From NCBI RefSeq assembly GCF_031198435.1, contig NZ_CP133548.1:2013501-2077500 (forward strand): a DNA stretch of 64,000 nucleotides, written 5' to 3'. The notes beneath the pieces are model-generated. The model was not told the origin of the DNA. It did no database searches and saw nothing but the letters and a program-made list of their open reading frames with translations. Source of the stretch: Pleionea litopenaei (GTDB lineage: Bacteria; Pseudomonadota; Gammaproteobacteria; Enterobacterales; Kangiellaceae). The translations under genes were made by a program, and so were the position numbers. Below, in pieces: positions 39,754 through 54,181 of the stretch (its first letter is position 1; each line of letters begins with the position of its first letter).

Positions 39754-41847
39754 TTAACCATTAATAATTGTGTCAGCGACGTTATTCGGCGCTTCCGCAT
39801 ATTTGGTAAACTCCATGGAGTAACTCGCTCGACCTTGAGTGGCGCTTCTCAAGGCAGTTGCGTATCCAAACATTTCAGACAGTGGAACTTCAGCTTTGAC
39901 GATCTTAATACCACCAACGCCTTCTTCCATACCGTGAACAATTCCACGGCGACGATTTAAATCGCCCATTACGTCACCCATATAATCTTCAGGTGTTACC
40001 ACTTCAACTTTCATAATCGGCTCTAGTAACGTTGGCTTAGCCTTTAACGCACCAGAACGGAAAGCCATCGAGCCAGCAATTTTAAATGCCATTTCACTCG
40101 AATCAACATCGTGGTAAGAACCATCGTATAAAGTGACTTTAACGTCTAAAATGGGATAGCCTGCAAGCACACCATTTTGCATTTGTTCCTGGATCCCTTT
40201 GTCGACCGCAGGAATATAATCTTTCGGTACTACGCCACCAACGACTTCGTTTACAAACTCGTAACCAAAACCTGGTTCTTGTGGTTCAATTTTGATCCAC
40301 ACATGACCGTATTGACCACGGCCACCAGACTGTCGAACAAACTTGCCTTCTTGCTCCACGCTTTCGCGTAAACATTCACGATAAGCGACTTGAGGCTTAC
40401 CGATGTTGGCTTCGACCTGAAACTCTCGTTTCATTCGGTCAACGATAATGTCGAGGTGCAACTCCCCCATCCCAGAGATGATGGTTTGCCCTGACTCTTC
40501 GTTGGTTTCAACCCTAAAGGATGGATCTTCTTGCGCAAGCTTAGCCAATGCCAATGCCATTTTGTCTTGATCAGCAATGGTTTTAGGCTCCACAGCAACC
40601 GAGATAACCGGCTCAGGAAACTCCATGCGTTCCAAGATAATTTTATGGTCAGGAGAACAAAGGGTTTCTCCTGTTGTGACATCTTTAAGACCAATACCAG
40701 CAGCAATATCACCAGCCAACACTTCTTTTACTTCTTCACGGCTATTTGAGTGCATTTGTACAATGCGACCAATTCGCTCTTTTTTCTCTTTCACCGAGTT
40801 ATAGACTTGGTCACCAGAGTTAAGCGTGCCGGAATAAACCCGGAAGAAAGTTAAAGTGCCAACGAAAGGATCGGTTGCGATTTTAAATGCCAGCGCTGCA
40901 AACGGAGCTTTATCATCAGCGATACGCTCTTCAATGGTTTCACCATCTTCAAGCACACCTTGAATCGGCGGAACATCAACCGGTGCAGGCATATAATCAA
41001 TCACACCGTCGAGCACCGCTTGTACTCCTTTGTTTTTAAACGCTGAACCACACATTGCAACGACCAGTTCGTTCGCCAGTGTTTGGGTTCGTAGACCTTG
41101 TTTGATTTCGTCTTCGGTCAGCTCACCTTCTTCAAGGTACTTATCCATTAGCTCTTCAGATGCTTCGGCAGCCGCTTCAACCATGTTGGAGCGCCACTCT
41201 TGGCATTCTTCAAGCATACCAGCAGGAATGTCTTTGTATTCGAAAGTCATACCTTTGTCGGCTTCGGTCCAGTAAATGGCCTTCATTTTGACGAGGTCAA
41301 CCACGCCTTCGAAGGTTTCTTCTGCACCAATTGGAAGTTGTACCGGAACTGGGCGAGCGCCCAAGCGATTTTTTATTTGATTGATAACTCGTAAAAAGTC
41401 AGCACCTGCGCGATCCATTTTATTCACGAACACCATACGGGGTACGTGATATTTATCGGCTTGGCGCCAAACCGTTTCTGACTGTGGCTCAACGCCAGAA
41501 GAACCACAGAACACTACAACGGCCCCGTCTAGAACTCGCAACGAACGCTCTACCTCAATGGTAAAGTCTACGTGTCCGGGGGTGTCGATAATGTTGACAC
41601 GATGCTCAGGGTACTGAGCATCCATGCCTCGCCAAAAGGTCGTGGTTGCCGCAGAGGTAATCGTAATACCACGCTCCTGCTCTTGTTCCATCCAGTCCAT
41701 GGTGGCAGCGCCATCATGAACCTCACCGATCTTATGAGAAAGACCGGTGTAAAATAGAACGCGTTCAGTCGTGGTAGTTTTACCTGCGTCGACATGCGCA
41801 CAAATTCCGATATTACGATAACGCTCAATTGGAGTTTTGCGAGCCAC
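39754..41847 (-). CDS. fusA: Elongation factor G (str operon copy)
   Basis: A 697-residue translocation GTPase with [34 protein letters not shown] and the C-terminal [21 protein letters not shown]. This is the canonical housekeeping EF-G, in the rpsL-rpsG-fusA-tuf order. A divergent second copy is at 20.9 kb. Confidence 0.99.
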   Translation of the reverse strand: MARKTPIERYRNIGICAHVDAGKTTTTERVLFYTGLSHKIGEVHDGAATMDWMEQEQERGITITSAATTTFWRGMDAQYPEHRVNIIDTPGHVDFTIEVERSLRVLDGAVVVFCGSSGVEPQSETVWRQADKYHVPRMVFVNKMDRAGADFLRVINQIKNRLGARPVPVQLPIGAEETFEGVVDLVKMKAIYWTEADKGMTFEYKDIPAGMLEECQEWRSNMVEAAAEASEELMDKYLEEGELTEDEIKQGLRTQTLANELVVAMCGSAFKNKGVQAVLDGVIDYMPAPVDVPPIQGVLEDGETIEERIADDKAPFAALAFKIATDPFVGTLTFFRVYSGTLNSGDQVYNSVKEKKERIGRIVQMHSNSREEVKEVLAGDIAAGIGLKDVTTGETLCSPDHKIILERMEFPEPVISVAVEPKTIADQDKMALALAKLAQEDPSFRVETNEESGQTIISGMGELHLDIIVDRMKREFQVEANIGKPQVAYRECLRESVEQEGKFVRQSGGRGQYGHVWIKIEPQEPGFGYEFVNEVVGGVVPKDYIPAVDKGIQEQMQNGVLAGYPILDVKVTLYDGSYHDVDSSEMAFKIAGSMAFRSGALKAKPTLLEPIMKVEVVTPEDYMGDVMGDLNRRRGIVHGMEEGVGGIKIVKAEVPLSEMFGYATALRSATQGRASYSMEFTKYAEAPNNVADTIING

Positions 41848-41929
41848 GTTAAATACCTCTATTAATTGGCATACAGAAACAAAGTTATCTTAAAGCAGTA
41901 AAGTCGCTTTGCTATTACCGGTGGTGTTC

Positions 41930-42418
<489 letters not shown>

Positions 42419-42549
42419 TTAACCCGGGACTAACCGCTAATTGTCTAGCCCGGCCTTACTCACATTCGAACAAATTGTAAGAATGGAATGTTAATTATTG
42501 ACCATTTCGAGATCGAAATCGGTCAGTCTTTACCACCACAAGTAATAAA

Positions 42550-42921
42550 TTACTTAGGTCGTTTCGCTCCGTATTTAGAGCGGCCTTGTTTACGGTCTTT
42601 AACCCCAGCAAGGTCAAGCGTACCGCGCACACAGTGATAACGAACACCCGGCAAGTCTTTTACACGACCGCCACGGATCATTACAACACTATGTTCCTGC
42701 AAATTGTGGCCTTCACCGCCGATATAAGAGGTTACTTCGAATCCGTTAGTTAAACGAACACGAGCAACTTTACGTAGTGCCGAATTTGGTTTTTTCGGAG
42801 TAGTCGTGTAAACACGAGTACAAACACCACGCTTCTGCGGGCAAGCTTCAAGTGCAGGTACGTTACTTTTCTTGATAACCTTTTTACGAGGTTTACGTAC
42901 CAGCTGATTAACAGTTGCCAT
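42550..42921 (-). CDS. rpsL: Small subunit ribosomal protein S12
   Basis: A 123-residue decoding-centre protein. Lys43 (TTPKKPNSA) and Lys88 ([13 protein letters not shown]) are the unmutated, streptomycin-sensitive residues. First gene of the str operon. Confidence 0.99.
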   Translation of the reverse strand: MATVNQLVRKPRKKVIKKSNVPALEACPQKRGVCTRVYTTTPKKPNSALRKVARVRLTNGFEVTSYIGGEGHNLQEHSVVMIRGGRVKDLPGVRYHCVRGTLDLAGVKDRKQGRSKYGAKRPK

Positions 42922-43002
42922 TAATTAAACTCCAGCTCCTAGAATTAATACTAGTCATTTACATAAAGACAAACCTATACAAGCCTGCCTTCAGGGGCGG
43001 GC

Positions 43003-43031
43003 ATTGTATAGAGGGTGTCCTTTGGTGTCAA
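43003..43031 (-). promoter_or_regulatory. str operon promoter
   Basis: On the minus strand a perfect TTGACA (43026-43031), a 17-bp spacer and TACAAT (43003-43008) precede a GCCCGCC discriminator. It is the strongest promoter match in the window and lies between rpoC and rpsL. Confidence 0.9.
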
Positions 43032-43100
43032 GGCGATCAGGTTAAGTTTTGACCGCCTTGTATCGGACCAAGCGCTTCAGAGAAGCACTTGGCTCGAATC

Positions 43101-46100
43101 TTACAGCTCTGAGTCGTTACCGCTCAGTGCTTCGGTCAGCGCTTTTTCAGCGTCTGACGCCGTCACAGTGACTTGACTCTCGTCGATAGTCACGTCTTGA
43201 CTCTGCTTACGACGCTCTTGATGATAGCTCAAGCCCGTACCAGCAGGGATCAATCGACCTACGATTACGTTTTCTTTCAAGCCACGTAAGTCATCAACCT
43301 TACCGCTTACGGCTGCTTCGGTTAATACACGCGTGGTTTCTTGGAACGATGCCGCCGAGATGAATGACTCGGTCGCCAATGACGCTTTGGTGATACCCAT
43401 TAAGTCACGTTGTACTTTGGCAGGCTCTTTACCATCAGCAATCAAAGCATCGTTGGCTTCTAGAACGCGAACATATTCGAGTTGCTCGCCTTGCAAGAAG
43501 CGGCTATCACCCGGATCGGAAACCGTCGCTTTACGCAACATCTGACGGATAATAACTTCAATGTGTTTATCATTGATGCCTACACCCTGCAGACGGTAAA
43601 CGTCTTGAACTTCGTTGACGATGTAGTTTGCAACCGCGTGAATACCTTTCAAGCGAAGAATATCGTGTGGATTATCAGCACCATCCGATACAACCTCACC
43701 CTTCTCAACTTTCTCACCCTCAAACACGTTCAGGTGACGCCATTTTGGAATAAGCTCTTCGTACGCATCACCCTCTTGAGGAGTAATAACTAAACGACGC
43801 TTACCTTTGGTTTCTTTACCGAAACTAACGGTTCCAGAAATCTCAGCAAGAATCGCTGGCTCTTTCGGCTTACGTGCTTCAAACAAGTCAGCAACTCGAG
43901 GAAGACCACCGGTAATATCCTTAGTCTTCGAGCTTTCTTGCGGAATACGAGCAATCGCGTCACCGATTCCCACTTCTGCACCATCTTCAAGATTTACGAT
44001 AGCGTTAGGCGGTAATAAGTATTGCGCTGGAATATCGGTACCAGGCAAGTTCATCTCGTTACCGTCAGCATCAACCATGTAAATCATCGGCTTAAGGTCA
44101 GAGCCTTTACCACGTGCTTTCGATTCAGTAACAACGATTGAGCTTAATCCGGTTAAATCGTCGGTCTGGCGATCCATATTGACGCCTTCAACCAAGTCTT
44201 TAAATTTAATTTTTCCAGCCAACTCAGTGATGATTGGATGCGTATGCGGATCCCAGTTGGCGACAACTTCACCACCCGAAACCTTGTCACCTTCAGCGTG
44301 CTCTAAAACCGCACCGTAAGGCACTTTATAACGCTCGCGCTCACGTCCGTACTCATCAATGAGGTTGATTTCAGCAGAACGAGACACGATGACCAACTTG
44401 TCGTCTTTACGTTGTACTGTCTTCGCATTGTGAAGTTTCAATACACCGTCATTTTTCACCTGAACATTGTTCTCAGCTGATTGACGAGATGCCGCACCAC
44501 CAATGTGGAAGGTACGCATGGTTAACTGTGTTCCAGGCTCACCGATTGACTGTGCTGCAATAACCCCGACTGACTCACCTTGGTTGATAATATGACCACG
44601 TGCTAGGTCACGACCGTAACACTTAGCACACACACCGTAGCGAGTGTCACAAGTGATTACCGAGCGAACTTTAATCTGGTCAACACTGTGCTTTTCTAGC
44701 TTTTCTACCCATGCTTCATCAAGAAGGGTATTGGCTTCACACAATACGTCATCGGTTCCAGGCGTATAAACATGATCGGCAGTTACACGACCAAGTACTC
44801 GCTCACGTAACGGCTCAACAACGTCACCCCCTTCAATCAAGGGTTTCATTTCAACACCGTCTTGCGTGCCACAATCAACTTCAGTGATAACTAAATCTTG
44901 TGCAACATCAACTAAACGTCGAGTTAAGTAACCCGAGTTTGCCGTTTTCAATGCTGTATCGGCCAAACCTTTACGTGCACCGTGCGTCGAAATAAAGTAT
45001 TCAAGTACGTTTAGACCTTCACGGAAGTTTGCTTTGATTGGACTTTCGATGATCGAGCCATCTGGTTTTGCCATCAAACCACGCATACCAGCTAGCTGAC
45101 GAATCTGAGCCGCACTACCCCGTGCACCTGAGTCGGCCATCATAAAGATCGAGTTGAATGAAGGTTGATCAACAATGTTGCCTTCTGCGTCTTCAACTTT
45201 ATCAATCGCTAAGTTGTCCATCATCGCTTTCGCAACTTGCTCGTTGGTATGCGACCAAATATCAACAACTTTGTTGTAGCGCTCACCTTGAGTTACCAAA
45301 CCAGACGCGTATTGATCTTCAATTTCACGAACTTCGGCTTCGGCTTTCGCAATGATTTCAGTTTTAACGCTAGGAACTTCCATATCGTTGATACCAACAG
45401 AAGCACCTGAACGTGTTGCGTATTTGTAACCCGTGTACATTAGGTGATCGGCAAAAATTACCGAGGTTTTTAAACCTAATTGACGGTAGCAAGAGTTTAC
45501 CAATCGTGAGATCGACTTTTTAGTCATCGCTTGGTTGATCAACTCGAACGATAGTCCGGCAGGAACGATTTCCCACAACAATGAACGACCAACGGTGGTT
45601 TCAACCAATTTATTAACGGTGGTTGCAACGCCAGCTTTATCGATGGTGGTTTCATTAATACGAACTTTGATCTTTGCGTGTAATTCCGCTGCGCCGTTAG
45701 AGTAGGCACGTAACACCTCTGCGGTATCGGCAAATACCATGCCTTCGCCTTGCGCATTAACTTTGTCGCGAGTCATAAAGTACAAGCCCAATACAACGTC
45801 TTGGGTAGGTACAATAATTGGCTCACCATTCGCAGGCGAAAGAACGTTATTCGTTGACATCATTAACGCACGAGCTTCTAACTGAGCTTCAATAGTTAAT
45901 GGTACGTGAACCGCCATTTGGTCACCGTCGAAGTCAGCGTTGTAGGCCACACACACAAGTGGGTGTAACTGAATCGCTTTACCTTCAATCAGTACGGGTT
46001 CGAACGCTTGAATACCTAATCTGTGAAGTGTTGGCGCACGGTTTAACATAACCGGATGCTCACGGATAACTTCTTCTAAGATATCCCAAACCACCGCTTC

Positions 46101-47312
46101 TTCACGTTCTACCATTTTCTTGGCAGCTTTAATGGTTGTCGCCAAACCTCGTAATTCAAGTTTTCCGAAAATAAATGGCTTAAATAATTCCAACGCCATT
46201 TTCTTTGGAAGACCACATTGATGCAGCTTAAGGGTCGGACCAACAACGATAACCGAACGGCCAGAGTAATCAACACGCTTACCAAGTAAGTTTTGACGGA
46301 AACGACCTTGCTTACCTTTAATCATGTCAGCAAGTGATTTCAATGGGCGCTTGTTTGAACCAGTAATGGCTCGTCCACGACGACCGTTATCTAATAACGC
46401 ATCGACGGCTTCTTGCAACATACGCTTCTCATTGCGAACAATGATGTCTGGCGCGTTTAAGTCAAGAAGACGCTTCAAACGGTTGTTACGGTTAATCACT
46501 CGACGGTATAAGTCGTTCAAGTCAGACGTCGCAAAACGACCGCCTTCTAGTGGAACCAACGGACGTAGGTCTGGTGGTAGGACTGGTAATACAGTCATAA
46601 TCATCCACTGAGGATTGTTGCCTGAATCTAAGAACGCTTCTAATAGTTTTAAACGTTTACCAAGCTTCTTAAGCTTAGTTTCAGAATTTGTATTTGGAAT
46701 TTCTTCACGTAAGGACGCAGCTTCTTCTTCAAGATTGATTCCTGATAGAAGTTCTTGAACCGCCTCTGCACCCATTTTCGCTTCGAATTCATCACCGAAC
46801 TCTTCAAGCGCATCAAGGTAAGCTTCTTCGGTTAACAATTGGCCACGCTCTAGCGTCGTCATTCCAGGCTCAATAACCACAAACGCTTCGAAATACAACA
46901 CGCGCTCAATGTCACGTAATGTCATATCAAGCAATAAGCCAATACGAGACGGTAATGATTTTAAGAACCAAATGTGGGCAACGGGACATGCCAATTCAAT
47001 GTGGCCCATACGGTCACGACGAACTTTCGCTAGGGTAACTTCAACGCCACATTTTTCACAAATAACACCACGGTGTTTCATGCGCTTGTATTTACCGCAT
47101 AAACATTCGTAGTCTTTTACTGGACCAAAGATCTTGGCACAGAATAAGCCGTCACGCTCTGGCTTGAACGTACGGTAGTTAATAGTTTCTGGTTTTTTCA
47201 CCTCACCGAATGACCAGCTACGGATCATTTCTGGTGATGCTAGACCGATTCGAATTCGATCAAATTCTTGAGTTTGGTTTTGCTGTTTGATGAAATTCAG
47301 TAAGTCTTTCAA
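43101..47312 (-). CDS. rpoC: RNA polymerase beta' subunit
   Basis: A 1403-residue subunit with the N-terminal zinc ribbon (Cys70, Cys72, Cys85, Cys88), the catalytic [15 protein letters not shown] motif with three Mg-binding aspartates, and a second zinc site ([17 protein letters not shown]). Length and domain order are typical for gammaproteobacteria. It follows rpoB by 81 bp, with a hairpin in the gap. Confidence 0.99.
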   Translation of the reverse strand: MKDLLNFIKQQNQTQEFDRIRIGLASPEMIRSWSFGEVKKPETINYRTFKPERDGLFCAKIFGPVKDYECLCGKYKRMKHRGVICEKCGVEVTLAKVRRDRMGHIELACPVAHIWFLKSLPSRIGLLLDMTLRDIERVLYFEAFVVIEPGMTTLERGQLLTEEAYLDALEEFGDEFEAKMGAEAVQELLSGINLEEEAASLREEIPNTNSETKLKKLGKRLKLLEAFLDSGNNPQWMIMTVLPVLPPDLRPLVPLEGGRFATSDLNDLYRRVINRNNRLKRLLDLNAPDIIVRNEKRMLQEAVDALLDNGRRGRAITGSNKRPLKSLADMIKGKQGRFRQNLLGKRVDYSGRSVIVVGPTLKLHQCGLPKKMALELFKPFIFGKLELRGLATTIKAAKKMVEREEAVVWDILEEVIREHPVMLNRAPTLHRLGIQAFEPVLIEGKAIQLHPLVCVAYNADFDGDQMAVHVPLTIEAQLEARALMMSTNNVLSPANGEPIIVPTQDVVLGLYFMTRDKVNAQGEGMVFADTAEVLRAYSNGAAELHAKIKVRINETTIDKAGVATTVNKLVETTVGRSLLWEIVPAGLSFELINQAMTKKSISRLVNSCYRQLGLKTSVIFADHLMYTGYKYATRSGASVGINDMEVPSVKTEIIAKAEAEVREIEDQYASGLVTQGERYNKVVDIWSHTNEQVAKAMMDNLAIDKVEDAEGNIVDQPSFNSIFMMADSGARGSAAQIRQLAGMRGLMAKPDGSIIESPIKANFREGLNVLEYFISTHGARKGLADTALKTANSGYLTRRLVDVAQDLVITEVDCGTQDGVEMKPLIEGGDVVEPLRERVLGRVTADHVYTPGTDDVLCEANTLLDEAWVEKLEKHSVDQIKVRSVITCDTRYGVCAKCYGRDLARGHIINQGESVGVIAAQSIGEPGTQLTMRTFHIGGAASRQSAENNVQVKNDGVLKLHNAKTVQRKDDKLVIVSRSAEINLIDEYGRERERYKVPYGAVLEHAEGDKVSGGEVVANWDPHTHPIITELAGKIKFKDLVEGVNMDRQTDDLTGLSSIVVTESKARGKGSDLKPMIYMVDADGNEMNLPGTDIPAQYLLPPNAIVNLEDGAEVGIGDAIARIPQESSKTKDITGGLPRVADLFEARKPKEPAILAEISGTVSFGKETKGKRRLVITPQEGDAYEELIPKWRHLNVFEGEKVEKGEVVSDGADNPHDILRLKGIHAVANYIVNEVQDVYRLQGVGINDKHIEVIIRQMLRKATVSDPGDSRFLQGEQLEYVRVLEANDALIADGKEPAKVQRDLMGITKASLATESFISAASFQETTRVLTEAAVSGKVDDLRGLKENVIVGRLIPAGTGLSYHQERRKQSQDVTIDESQVTVTASDAEKALTEALSGNDSEL

Positions 47313-47356
47313 AGCAATTCTCCTTTAGGGAGTTAATGTTACTTAAGAGTCAGTTT

Positions 47357-47377
47357 CGAGCCGTAAGCTACGGCTCG
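47357..47377 (-). repeat. Perfect hairpin between rpoB and rpoC
   Basis: Nine-base arms CGAGCCGTA/TACGGCTCG with an AGC loop, in the 81-bp gap. There is no T run on the transcribed strand, so a processing or mRNA-stability role is more likely than termination. Confidence 0.65.
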
Positions 47378-47393
47378 TGAATGCACTAACTCC

Positions 47394-50300
47394 CTATTCA
47401 ACCTCGAGCTCAATGTCGATACCCAATGAGCGAATTTCCTTCACTAATACGTTGAAGGATTCTGGCATACCTGGCTCCATACGGTGATCGCCATCAACGA
47501 TGTTTTTGTACATACGAGTACGACCGTTAACATCATCTGACTTAACCGTAAGCATTTCTTGAAGCGTGTAAGCAGCACCGTAAGCTTCTAGTGCCCATAC
47601 TTCCATCTCCCCGAAACGCTGACCACCGAACTGAGCTTTACCACCCAGCGGCTGCTGCGTAACCAAGCTGTACGAACCAGTTGAACGCGCATGCATTTTG
47701 TCATCGACCAAGTGGTTCAATTTCAACATATACATGTATCCAACGGTAACTGGACGATCAAATTGATCTCCGGTTCGACCGTCAAACAAAATTGACTGGC
47801 CTGACGTTGGTAAGTCTGCGAGCTCCAACATGTGCTTGATTTCTTCTTCTTTCGCTCCATCAAACACCGGCGTTGCCATTGGCACACCGCCTTTCAAGTT
47901 GTTCGCTAAGTTCATGATTTCGTCATCATTCAATGAATCGAGATCAACCGTTGCTTGGTCACGATGGTTATAAACCTGACCTAAGAACTCACGCATTTTC
48001 GCGACTTCTTGTTTCGCTTGAACCATGTCGCCGATCTTATGACCAAGACCTTTCGCCGCCCAACCTAAGTGAGTTTCTAAGATCTGACCAATGTTCATCC
48101 GCGATGGTACACCGAGCGGGTTAAGTACGATATCAACCGGCTCACCGTTCGCACGGTAAGGCATATCTTCAACAGGAACGATGTTAGAGATAACACCCTT
48201 GTTTCCGTGACGACCAGCCATCTTATCACCAGGTTGAATACGACGTTTCACCGCCATGTAAACTTTAACAATCTTCAAGACGCCCGGAGCAAGATCATCA
48301 CCTTGAGTGATCTTCATACGCTTAATTTCAAGTTTCTTTTCAAACTCTTTGCGTTGCTCTTCTAGGTACTGAGTTAACTCTTCAAGTTGTTGCTGTTTCG
48401 CTTCATCACGTAGTTGAATTTCTAACCATTGTGATGGCTCAAGCTCTTGCAAGTAATCTTCAGTAACTTCGGTGCCTTTCTTAATGCGATTTGGACCTTT
48501 TTCAACCGTACCGCCAACCAATAAAGTGTAAGCACGTTGATGAATGTTACCTTCCAAAATACGGAACTGGTCATTCAAGTCTTTTTTCGCTGCAGCGATT
48601 TCGCTGTTTTCGATTTCAGTCGCTCGAGAATCTTTCTCTACACCATCACGAGTGAAAACTTGAACGTCAATAACGGTACCCACAGTGCCAGAAGAAACAC
48701 GAAGAGACGTGTCTTTAACATCTGACGCTTTCTCACCGAAAATTGCGCGTAATAGTTTTTCTTCAGGTGTTAATTGAGTTTCACCTTTAGGCGTAACTTT
48801 ACCAACTAAGATGTCACCAGGTTTAACTTCTGCACCAATATAAACGATACCCGCTTCATCTAATTTAGATAACGCGCTTTCGCCAACGTTTGGAATATCA
48901 GCCGTAATCTCTTCTGGCCCCAACTTAGTATCACGAGCGATACAGGTTAGTTCTTGAATGTGAATACTGGTGAAACGATCTTCTTCAACAACACGCTCAG
49001 AAATAAGAATCGAGTCTTCGAAGTTGTAACCGTTCCAAGGCATGAACGCGACCAAAAGGTTTTGGCCTAGCGCTAACTCACCTAAGTCGGTTGACGGACC
49101 ATCGGCCAATACATCACCACGTTCAACCACGTCACCAGGACTAACGATAGGACGTTGGTTAATACATGTATTTTGATTCGAACGGGTGTATTTGGTTAAG
49201 TTGTAAATATCAACACCGGCGTCGCCCGTTGAAGTTTCATCTTCATGAACACGAACAACGATTCGAGACGCATCAACGCTATCGATGATACCGCCACGAC
49301 GAGCTTTAACCGTTACACCTGAGTCAACCGCAACCGTACGTTCCATTCCAGTACCTACCAGCGGCTTTTCCGCTCGCAAAGTAGGAACGGCTTGACGTTG
49401 CATGTTTGATCCCATCAATGCACGGTTCGCATCATCGTGTTCAAGGAATGGAATCATAGAAGCCGCAACCGATACGATCTGCTGTGGAGAAACGTCCATA
49501 TATTCAACGCGATCTGGCGTTGTTAACTGGAACTCTCCTTGATGACGACAAGGAACCAGCTCATCAGTAATGTTGCCTTTCTCATCGACCGTAGCATTCG
49601 CCTGTGCGATAACAAATTTACCTTCATCAATCGCAGATAAGTAATCAACTTCGTTCGTTGTTTTACCATCGACAACTCGACGATAAGGGCTTTCTAAGAA
49701 GCCGTAATCATTGGTACGTGCGTAACATGCCAAAGAGTTGATCAAACCGATGTTTGGACCCTCAGGTGTTTCGATAGGACATACACGACCATAGTGAGTT
49801 GGATGTACGTCACGTACTTCGAAGCCAGCACGCTCTCGAGTAAGACCGCCAGGGCCTAACGCTGAAACACGTCGTTTATGTGTCACCTCTGACAATGGAT
49901 TGTTTTGATCCATAAATTGTGACAACTGGCTTGAACCAAAGAATTCTTTGATAGCCGCTGAAACAGGTTTCGCGTTGATCAAGTCTTGAGGCATTAAGTT
50001 TTCTGACTCAGCTTGTGATAAACGTTCTTTAACAGCACGCTCTACTCGAACTAAACCAACACGGAATTGGTTTTCAGCCATTTCACCAACGCTACGAATA
50101 CGACGGTTACCTAAATGGTCGATATCATCGACTACACCGATACCGTTACGTATATCGACTAACGTTTTAATGACTTCTAAAATATCAGAATCTTCTTTAT
50201 GGCTTTCAAGCAACCCTTTAGAAAAATCATCTTTTAACATAGAGAAGTATTTACCATCGTACAGAACGCCAGGACCGGTCAGTTCATCACGATTAACACG

Positions 50301-51530
50301 ACGGTTAAACTTCATACGTCCAACAGCAGATAGGTCATAACGATCTTCGGTAAAGAATAAGTTATGGAACAAAGCTTCTGCTGCTTCTTTTGTTGGTGGC
50401 TCACCAGGACGCATCATACGGTAGATTTCGACTAATGCATCAAGAGGCTCACGAGTCGGATCCAAACGTAGCGTATCTGAAATGTACGCACCACGATCTA
50501 AGTCATTGGTGTAAAGTGTTTGGAATTGCGTTACGTTGTTTTCAACTAAGTTCGCGATCAATTCTTCAGTGATTTCAGCGTTAGCTTCAACGATGACTTC
50601 ACCGGTTTCTTCGTCGATGATGTTTCGCGCAATCGCTTTGCCAATTAAGAAGTCGCTAGGTACATCTAGTAGCTCAAGACCTAACTTTTCCATTTGCTTA
50701 ATGTGGCGAACAGTAATACGACGACCTTCTTCAACGATCACTTTACCTTTGGTATCTTTGATATCAAAGTTTAAGGTTTCACCACGTAAACGCTCTGGAA
50801 TTAATTTAAGCTTTGCATTGCCTTCAGCATCGAGCTCAACGAAATCATTTTCAAAGAAAATATCAAGAATTTCTTCAGTGGTATAACCCATTGCACGTAG
50901 CAAAATGGTCGCAGGTAATTTACGACGACGGTCAATACGAACGAAGACAGCATCTTTCGGATCGAATTCGAAATCCAACCAGGAACCACGGTATGGAATA
51001 ACACGAGCGTTATATAGCAATTTGCCCGAAGAGTGTGTTTTACCTTTGTCTGAATCAAAGAATACACCAGGCGAACGGTGTAACTGAGAAACAATAACAC
51101 GCTCAGTACCATTAATAACGAAGGTACCGTTTTCGGTCATTAACGGCATTTCACCCATGTAAACTTCTTGTTCACGGATGTCTTTTACTGCGCCCGACTT
51201 AGATTCTTTATCATAAATAACCAAGCGGATTTTAACGCGCAATGGAGCGGCATAAGTTACGCCTCGAACTTGACATTCTTTAACGTCAAAAACCGGCTCC
51301 CCTAAGCGATAACTGACATACTCAAGAGCCGCAGAGCCCGAATATGAAGTTATAGGAAAAACGGATTTGAACGCTTGGTCCAGCCCTGAATTCTCAGTCG
51401 TATCGGTATCATTGATAAACGAACGATAAGAATCAAGCTGAGTGGCAAGCAGATAAGGGACATCTAAAATTTGAGAACGAGTCCCGAAATCCTTACGGAT
51501 ACGCTTTTTCACTGTGTATGAATACGCCAT
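47394..51530 (-). CDS. rpoB: RNA polymerase beta subunit
   Basis: A 1378-residue subunit. The rifampicin-binding region is wild-type in appearance ([30 protein letters not shown]), as are the [37 protein letters not shown] and C-terminal segments. In the rif block after rplL. Confidence 0.99.
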   Translation of the reverse strand: MAYSYTVKKRIRKDFGTRSQILDVPYLLATQLDSYRSFINDTDTTENSGLDQAFKSVFPITSYSGSAALEYVSYRLGEPVFDVKECQVRGVTYAAPLRVKIRLVIYDKESKSGAVKDIREQEVYMGEMPLMTENGTFVINGTERVIVSQLHRSPGVFFDSDKGKTHSSGKLLYNARVIPYRGSWLDFEFDPKDAVFVRIDRRRKLPATILLRAMGYTTEEILDIFFENDFVELDAEGNAKLKLIPERLRGETLNFDIKDTKGKVIVEEGRRITVRHIKQMEKLGLELLDVPSDFLIGKAIARNIIDEETGEVIVEANAEITEELIANLVENNVTQFQTLYTNDLDRGAYISDTLRLDPTREPLDALVEIYRMMRPGEPPTKEAAEALFHNLFFTEDRYDLSAVGRMKFNRRVNRDELTGPGVLYDGKYFSMLKDDFSKGLLESHKEDSDILEVIKTLVDIRNGIGVVDDIDHLGNRRIRSVGEMAENQFRVGLVRVERAVKERLSQAESENLMPQDLINAKPVSAAIKEFFGSSQLSQFMDQNNPLSEVTHKRRVSALGPGGLTRERAGFEVRDVHPTHYGRVCPIETPEGPNIGLINSLACYARTNDYGFLESPYRRVVDGKTTNEVDYLSAIDEGKFVIAQANATVDEKGNITDELVPCRHQGEFQLTTPDRVEYMDVSPQQIVSVAASMIPFLEHDDANRALMGSNMQRQAVPTLRAEKPLVGTGMERTVAVDSGVTVKARRGGIIDSVDASRIVVRVHEDETSTGDAGVDIYNLTKYTRSNQNTCINQRPIVSPGDVVERGDVLADGPSTDLGELALGQNLLVAFMPWNGYNFEDSILISERVVEEDRFTSIHIQELTCIARDTKLGPEEITADIPNVGESALSKLDEAGIVYIGAEVKPGDILVGKVTPKGETQLTPEEKLLRAIFGEKASDVKDTSLRVSSGTVGTVIDVQVFTRDGVEKDSRATEIENSEIAAAKKDLNDQFRILEGNIHQRAYTLLVGGTVEKGPNRIKKGTEVTEDYLQELEPSQWLEIQLRDEAKQQQLEELTQYLEEQRKEFEKKLEIKRMKITQGDDLAPGVLKIVKVYMAVKRRIQPGDKMAGRHGNKGVISNIVPVEDMPYRANGEPVDIVLNPLGVPSRMNIGQILETHLGWAAKGLGHKIGDMVQAKQEVAKMREFLGQVYNHRDQATVDLDSLNDDEIMNLANNLKGGVPMATPVFDGAKEEEIKHMLELADLPTSGQSILFDGRTGDQFDRPVTVGYMYMLKLNHLVDDKMHARSTGSYSLVTQQPLGGKAQFGGQRFGEMEVWALEAYGAAYTLQEMLTVKSDDVNGRTRMYKNIVDGDHRMEPGMPESFNVLVKEIRSLGIDIELEVE

Positions 51531-51670
51531 CTGGGTTCCTCAGTTAGCTTACTTAGGTAATACGATCAATCAACATATGATACGGTAATGCTGACTGCCT
51601 CAATTTCTGGTTTATTGCCTCCGCGAAGGCCCGTATCAATCCAGAATTTTTTACCATTTTTTTAAACGGC

Positions 51671-51702
51671 AAAACGGCCGAGCGCTAAATAGCACTCAGC
51701 CG
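51671..51702 (-). terminator. Attenuator-like hairpin between rplL and rpoB
   Basis: Arms 51675-51686 and 51691-51702 pair with two mismatches around an ATTT loop and are followed on the minus strand by TTTT. E. coli has a partial terminator and an RNase III site at this position, which lowers rpoBC relative to rplJL. Confidence 0.65.
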
Positions 51703-51743
51703 ATAATTTTTGCGGCGAATTAATCGCCAAAATCAAACTTAAA

Positions 51744-52121
51744 TTATTTAAGTTCGACTTCTGCACCTGCTTCTTCAAGCTCTTTCTTAAGTGCTTCAGC
51801 TTCGTCTTTAGAAAGTGCTTCTTTAACAGTTGCAGGAGCGCCTTCAACCATTTCTTTAGCTTCTTTAAGACCAAGACCAGTCGCACCGCGAACAGCTTTG
51901 ATAACCGCAACTTTGTTTGCACCGAAGCTTTTCATAACAACGTCAAACTCAGTTTGCTCTTCAGCAGCAGCTGCATCACCAGCAGCAGCAGGACCTGCAA
52001 CAGCAACAGCAGCTGCAGCAGAAACGCCAAATTTTTCTTCCATTGCTTCAACAAGCTCAACAACGTCCATTACGCTCATTTCAGCAATTGCATTTAAGAT
52101 ATCGTCTTTAGATAGAGCCAT
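51744..52121 (-). CDS. rplL: Large subunit ribosomal protein L7/L12
   Basis: A 125-residue stalk protein. The N-terminal dimer domain, an Ala-rich hinge (about 33-52) and the C-terminal domain with [23 protein letters not shown] are present. It works as multimers on L10 to recruit translational GTPases. Confidence 0.99.
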   Translation of the reverse strand: MALSKDDILNAIAEMSVMDVVELVEAMEEKFGVSAAAAVAVAGPAAAGDAAAAEEQTEFDVVMKSFGANKVAVIKAVRGATGLGLKEAKEMVEGAPATVKEALSKDEAEALKKELEEAGAEVELK

Positions 52122-52196
52122 GACTCTTTCTCCTGGGTAAAATATAAATTAAAAAAAATAAATTCGTTAAACCGAAGTTGGTAATTAAACCGAATA

Positions 52197-52724
52197 TTAC
52201 GCCGCTTGCTTCTGATCTTTCACCGCCGCGATTACTCGAGTAATACGCGATGGGAACTCGTTCAAAGTACGCGCCAGTTTGGTAACTGGTCCGTTCATAA
52301 CGAGCATCAATGAAGCAATTGCTTCCTCTTTGGTTGGTAGCTTAGAAACAGCTTCAAGCTGCTCTGCTCCGTGTAACTGACCACCAATTGCAACACCTGT
52401 TGCAACAAGTTTGTCGGCGTCTTTCGCGAAGTCTTTGATGAGGCGAGCTGCCGCACCAGGCTCTTCTAGAGAGAATGCACAAATTACCGGGCCAACTAAA
52501 GCATCAGTCATGCAGGCGAACTCGGTACCTTCGATTGCACGCTTTGCCAAAGTGTTTCTTATAACTTTAAGATACACGTTAGCTTCACGGGCTTTCACAC
52601 GTAATGCAGTCATTTGCTCGACTGTCATTCCGCGGTACTCGGCAGTTACAGCAGAAAGCGCTTTAGAAGCCACTTCATTGACTTCAGCGACAATCGCTTT
52701 TTTGCCTTCAAGTCCAAGTGCCAC
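52197..52724 (-). CDS. rplJ: Large subunit ribosomal protein L10
   Basis: A 175-residue stalk base. It starts at GTG (read as MALGLEGKKAIVAEV) with GGAGGTG ahead. The RNA-binding N-terminal domain and the C-terminal helix that holds L12 dimers are present. A 246-bp leader upstream is expected to be the L10 autoregulatory site. Confidence 0.98.
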   Translation of the reverse strand: MALGLEGKKAIVAEVNEVASKALSAVTAEYRGMTVEQMTALRVKAREANVYLKVIRNTLAKRAIEGTEFACMTDALVGPVICAFSLEEPGAAARLIKDFAKDADKLVATGVAIGGQLHGAEQLEAVSKLPTKEEAIASLMLVMNGPVTKLARTLNEFPSRITRVIAAVKDQKQAA

Positions 52725-52970
52725 TTTCGTTCACCTCCAGTGTTTCCTAATTAGTTACCTAATCAGGGTTAACATCAATCGAGTCGTTTCACGAATGAAA
52801 CTTCTCGACAATCGACACGGTGAACCGTCCCAGAAGTCTGAGTCGGGTTACACCGTCTGCGCAGGCTAGTTATTAAGAAGACTAACGTCTCCACCTACGG
52901 TCTTTGACGGTTCCTATAAAGCAAGCTTTACAGGAACCCAAGCTCCGTCTCGCTCTCGCGAGTCAAAAGC
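52725..52970 (-). promoter_or_regulatory. L10 (rplJ) leader
   Basis: The 246-bp gap between rplA and rplJ is highly structured. A stem pairs GGTTCCT and AGGAACC (52909-52938), and further complementary stretches lie between it and the start. Position and length match the E. coli rplJ leader that binds the L10-L12 complex; regulation here is inferred. Confidence 0.7.
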
Positions 52971-53675
52971 TTAATCTTTAGCAACTTCGATCGTAGCTTG
53001 ATCGATAGTGATGCCAGGTCCCATGGTTGAAGATAAAGACACTTTCTTCATGTAGGTACCTTTTGCTGAAGCTGGTTTAGCTTTCTTAAGTGCTGCGATT
53101 AAAGAACCCATGTTTTCTTTAAGCGCTTGCACATCGAAAGAAATTTTACCGATGCTTGCATGAACGATACCGTTCTTGTCAGCGCGGTATTGAACTTGAC
53201 CAGCTTTCGCATTTTTAACAGCAGTCGCAACGTCAGGAGTAACTGTGCCAACTTTTGGGTTTGGCATTAATCCACGTGGACCTAAAATTTGACCTAATTG
53301 ACCAACCACACGCATCGCGTCTGGGCTAGCAATAACAACGTCAAAGTTCATGTTGCCTTTCTTAACTTCGTCAGCCAAGTCATCCATGCCTACGATATCA
53401 GCACCCGCTTCTTTTGCTGCATCTGCGTTTGCACCTTGGGTGAAAACTGCAACACGAACGTCTTTACCAATACCGTTAGGAAGTACGGTAGCACCACGAA
53501 CAACTTGATCAGATTTACGAGGGTCGATACCTAGGTTAACTGCGATATCAACGCTCTCTGAAAATTTAACGCTTGAAACTTCTTTAAGAAGTTCTAGAGC
53601 TTCTTCAACACCGTAAACTTTGTTAGTGTCGACTTTTTCTTTAATCAAACGAGCGCGTTTCGATAATTTAGCCAT
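52971..53675 (-). CDS. rplA: Large subunit ribosomal protein L1
   Basis: A 234-residue L1-stalk protein; [24 protein letters not shown] and [19 protein letters not shown] are signatures. It follows rplK by four bases. L1 represses the rplK-rplA mRNA in E. coli. Confidence 0.99.
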   Translation of the reverse strand: MAKLSKRARLIKEKVDTNKVYGVEEALELLKEVSSVKFSESVDIAVNLGIDPRKSDQVVRGATVLPNGIGKDVRVAVFTQGANADAAKEAGADIVGMDDLADEVKKGNMNFDVVIASPDAMRVVGQLGQILGPRGLMPNPKVGTVTPDVATAVKNAKAGQVQYRADKNGIVHASIGKISFDVQALKENMGSLIAALKKAKPASAKGTYMKKVSLSSTMGPGITIDQATIEVAKD

Positions 53676-53679
53676 TCGA

Positions 53680-54108
53680 TTAACCCTCCACGTCTACGCC
53701 CATTGAGCGCGCAGTTCCAGCAATAGTGTTGACCGCAGCATCTAAGTCAGCTGCAGTAAGATCAGGCTCTTTCATTTTGGCGATTTCTTCTAGTTGAGCG
53801 CGAGTGATCTTGCCCACTTTTTCAGTGTTCGGACGTGAACTACCTGATTTAAGATTCAATGCCTTTTTGATCAAAACTGATGCAGGAGGAGTTTTAGTAA
53901 TGAACGTAAAACTACGATCGTTATAAACTGTAATTACAACAGGAATTGGTAAACCTTTTTCAACTTTCTCAGTTGCTGCGTTGAAAGCTTTACAGAATTC
54001 CATGATGTTAACACCGTGTTGACCAAGAGCTGGACCAACTGGTGGACTAGGATTGGCCATACCGGCCGCAACCTGAAGCTTAATATAAGCTTGTACTTTT
54101 TTTGCCAT
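53680..54108 (-). CDS. rplK: Large subunit ribosomal protein L11
   Basis: A 142-residue protein at the GTPase centre. [32 protein letters not shown] and the C-terminal [15 protein letters not shown] are canonical. Confidence 0.99.
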   Translation of the reverse strand: MAKKVQAYIKLQVAAGMANPSPPVGPALGQHGVNIMEFCKAFNAATEKVEKGLPIPVVITVYNDRSFTFITKTPPASVLIKKALNLKSGSSRPNTEKVGKITRAQLEEIAKMKEPDLTAADLDAAVNTIAGTARSMGVDVEG

Positions 54109-54181
54109 GTTTCACCTCGTTTTGGGTAATAGCGCCTCGCGGCTCCCCGTCACTTAACTGGTTGCAAATGCAACCGATTAA

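Noticed and set aside
43031..43060. Inverted repeat after rpoC as its terminator
   Set aside because: The arms are imperfect, no T run follows on the minus strand and the sequence overlaps the -35 of the str promoter.
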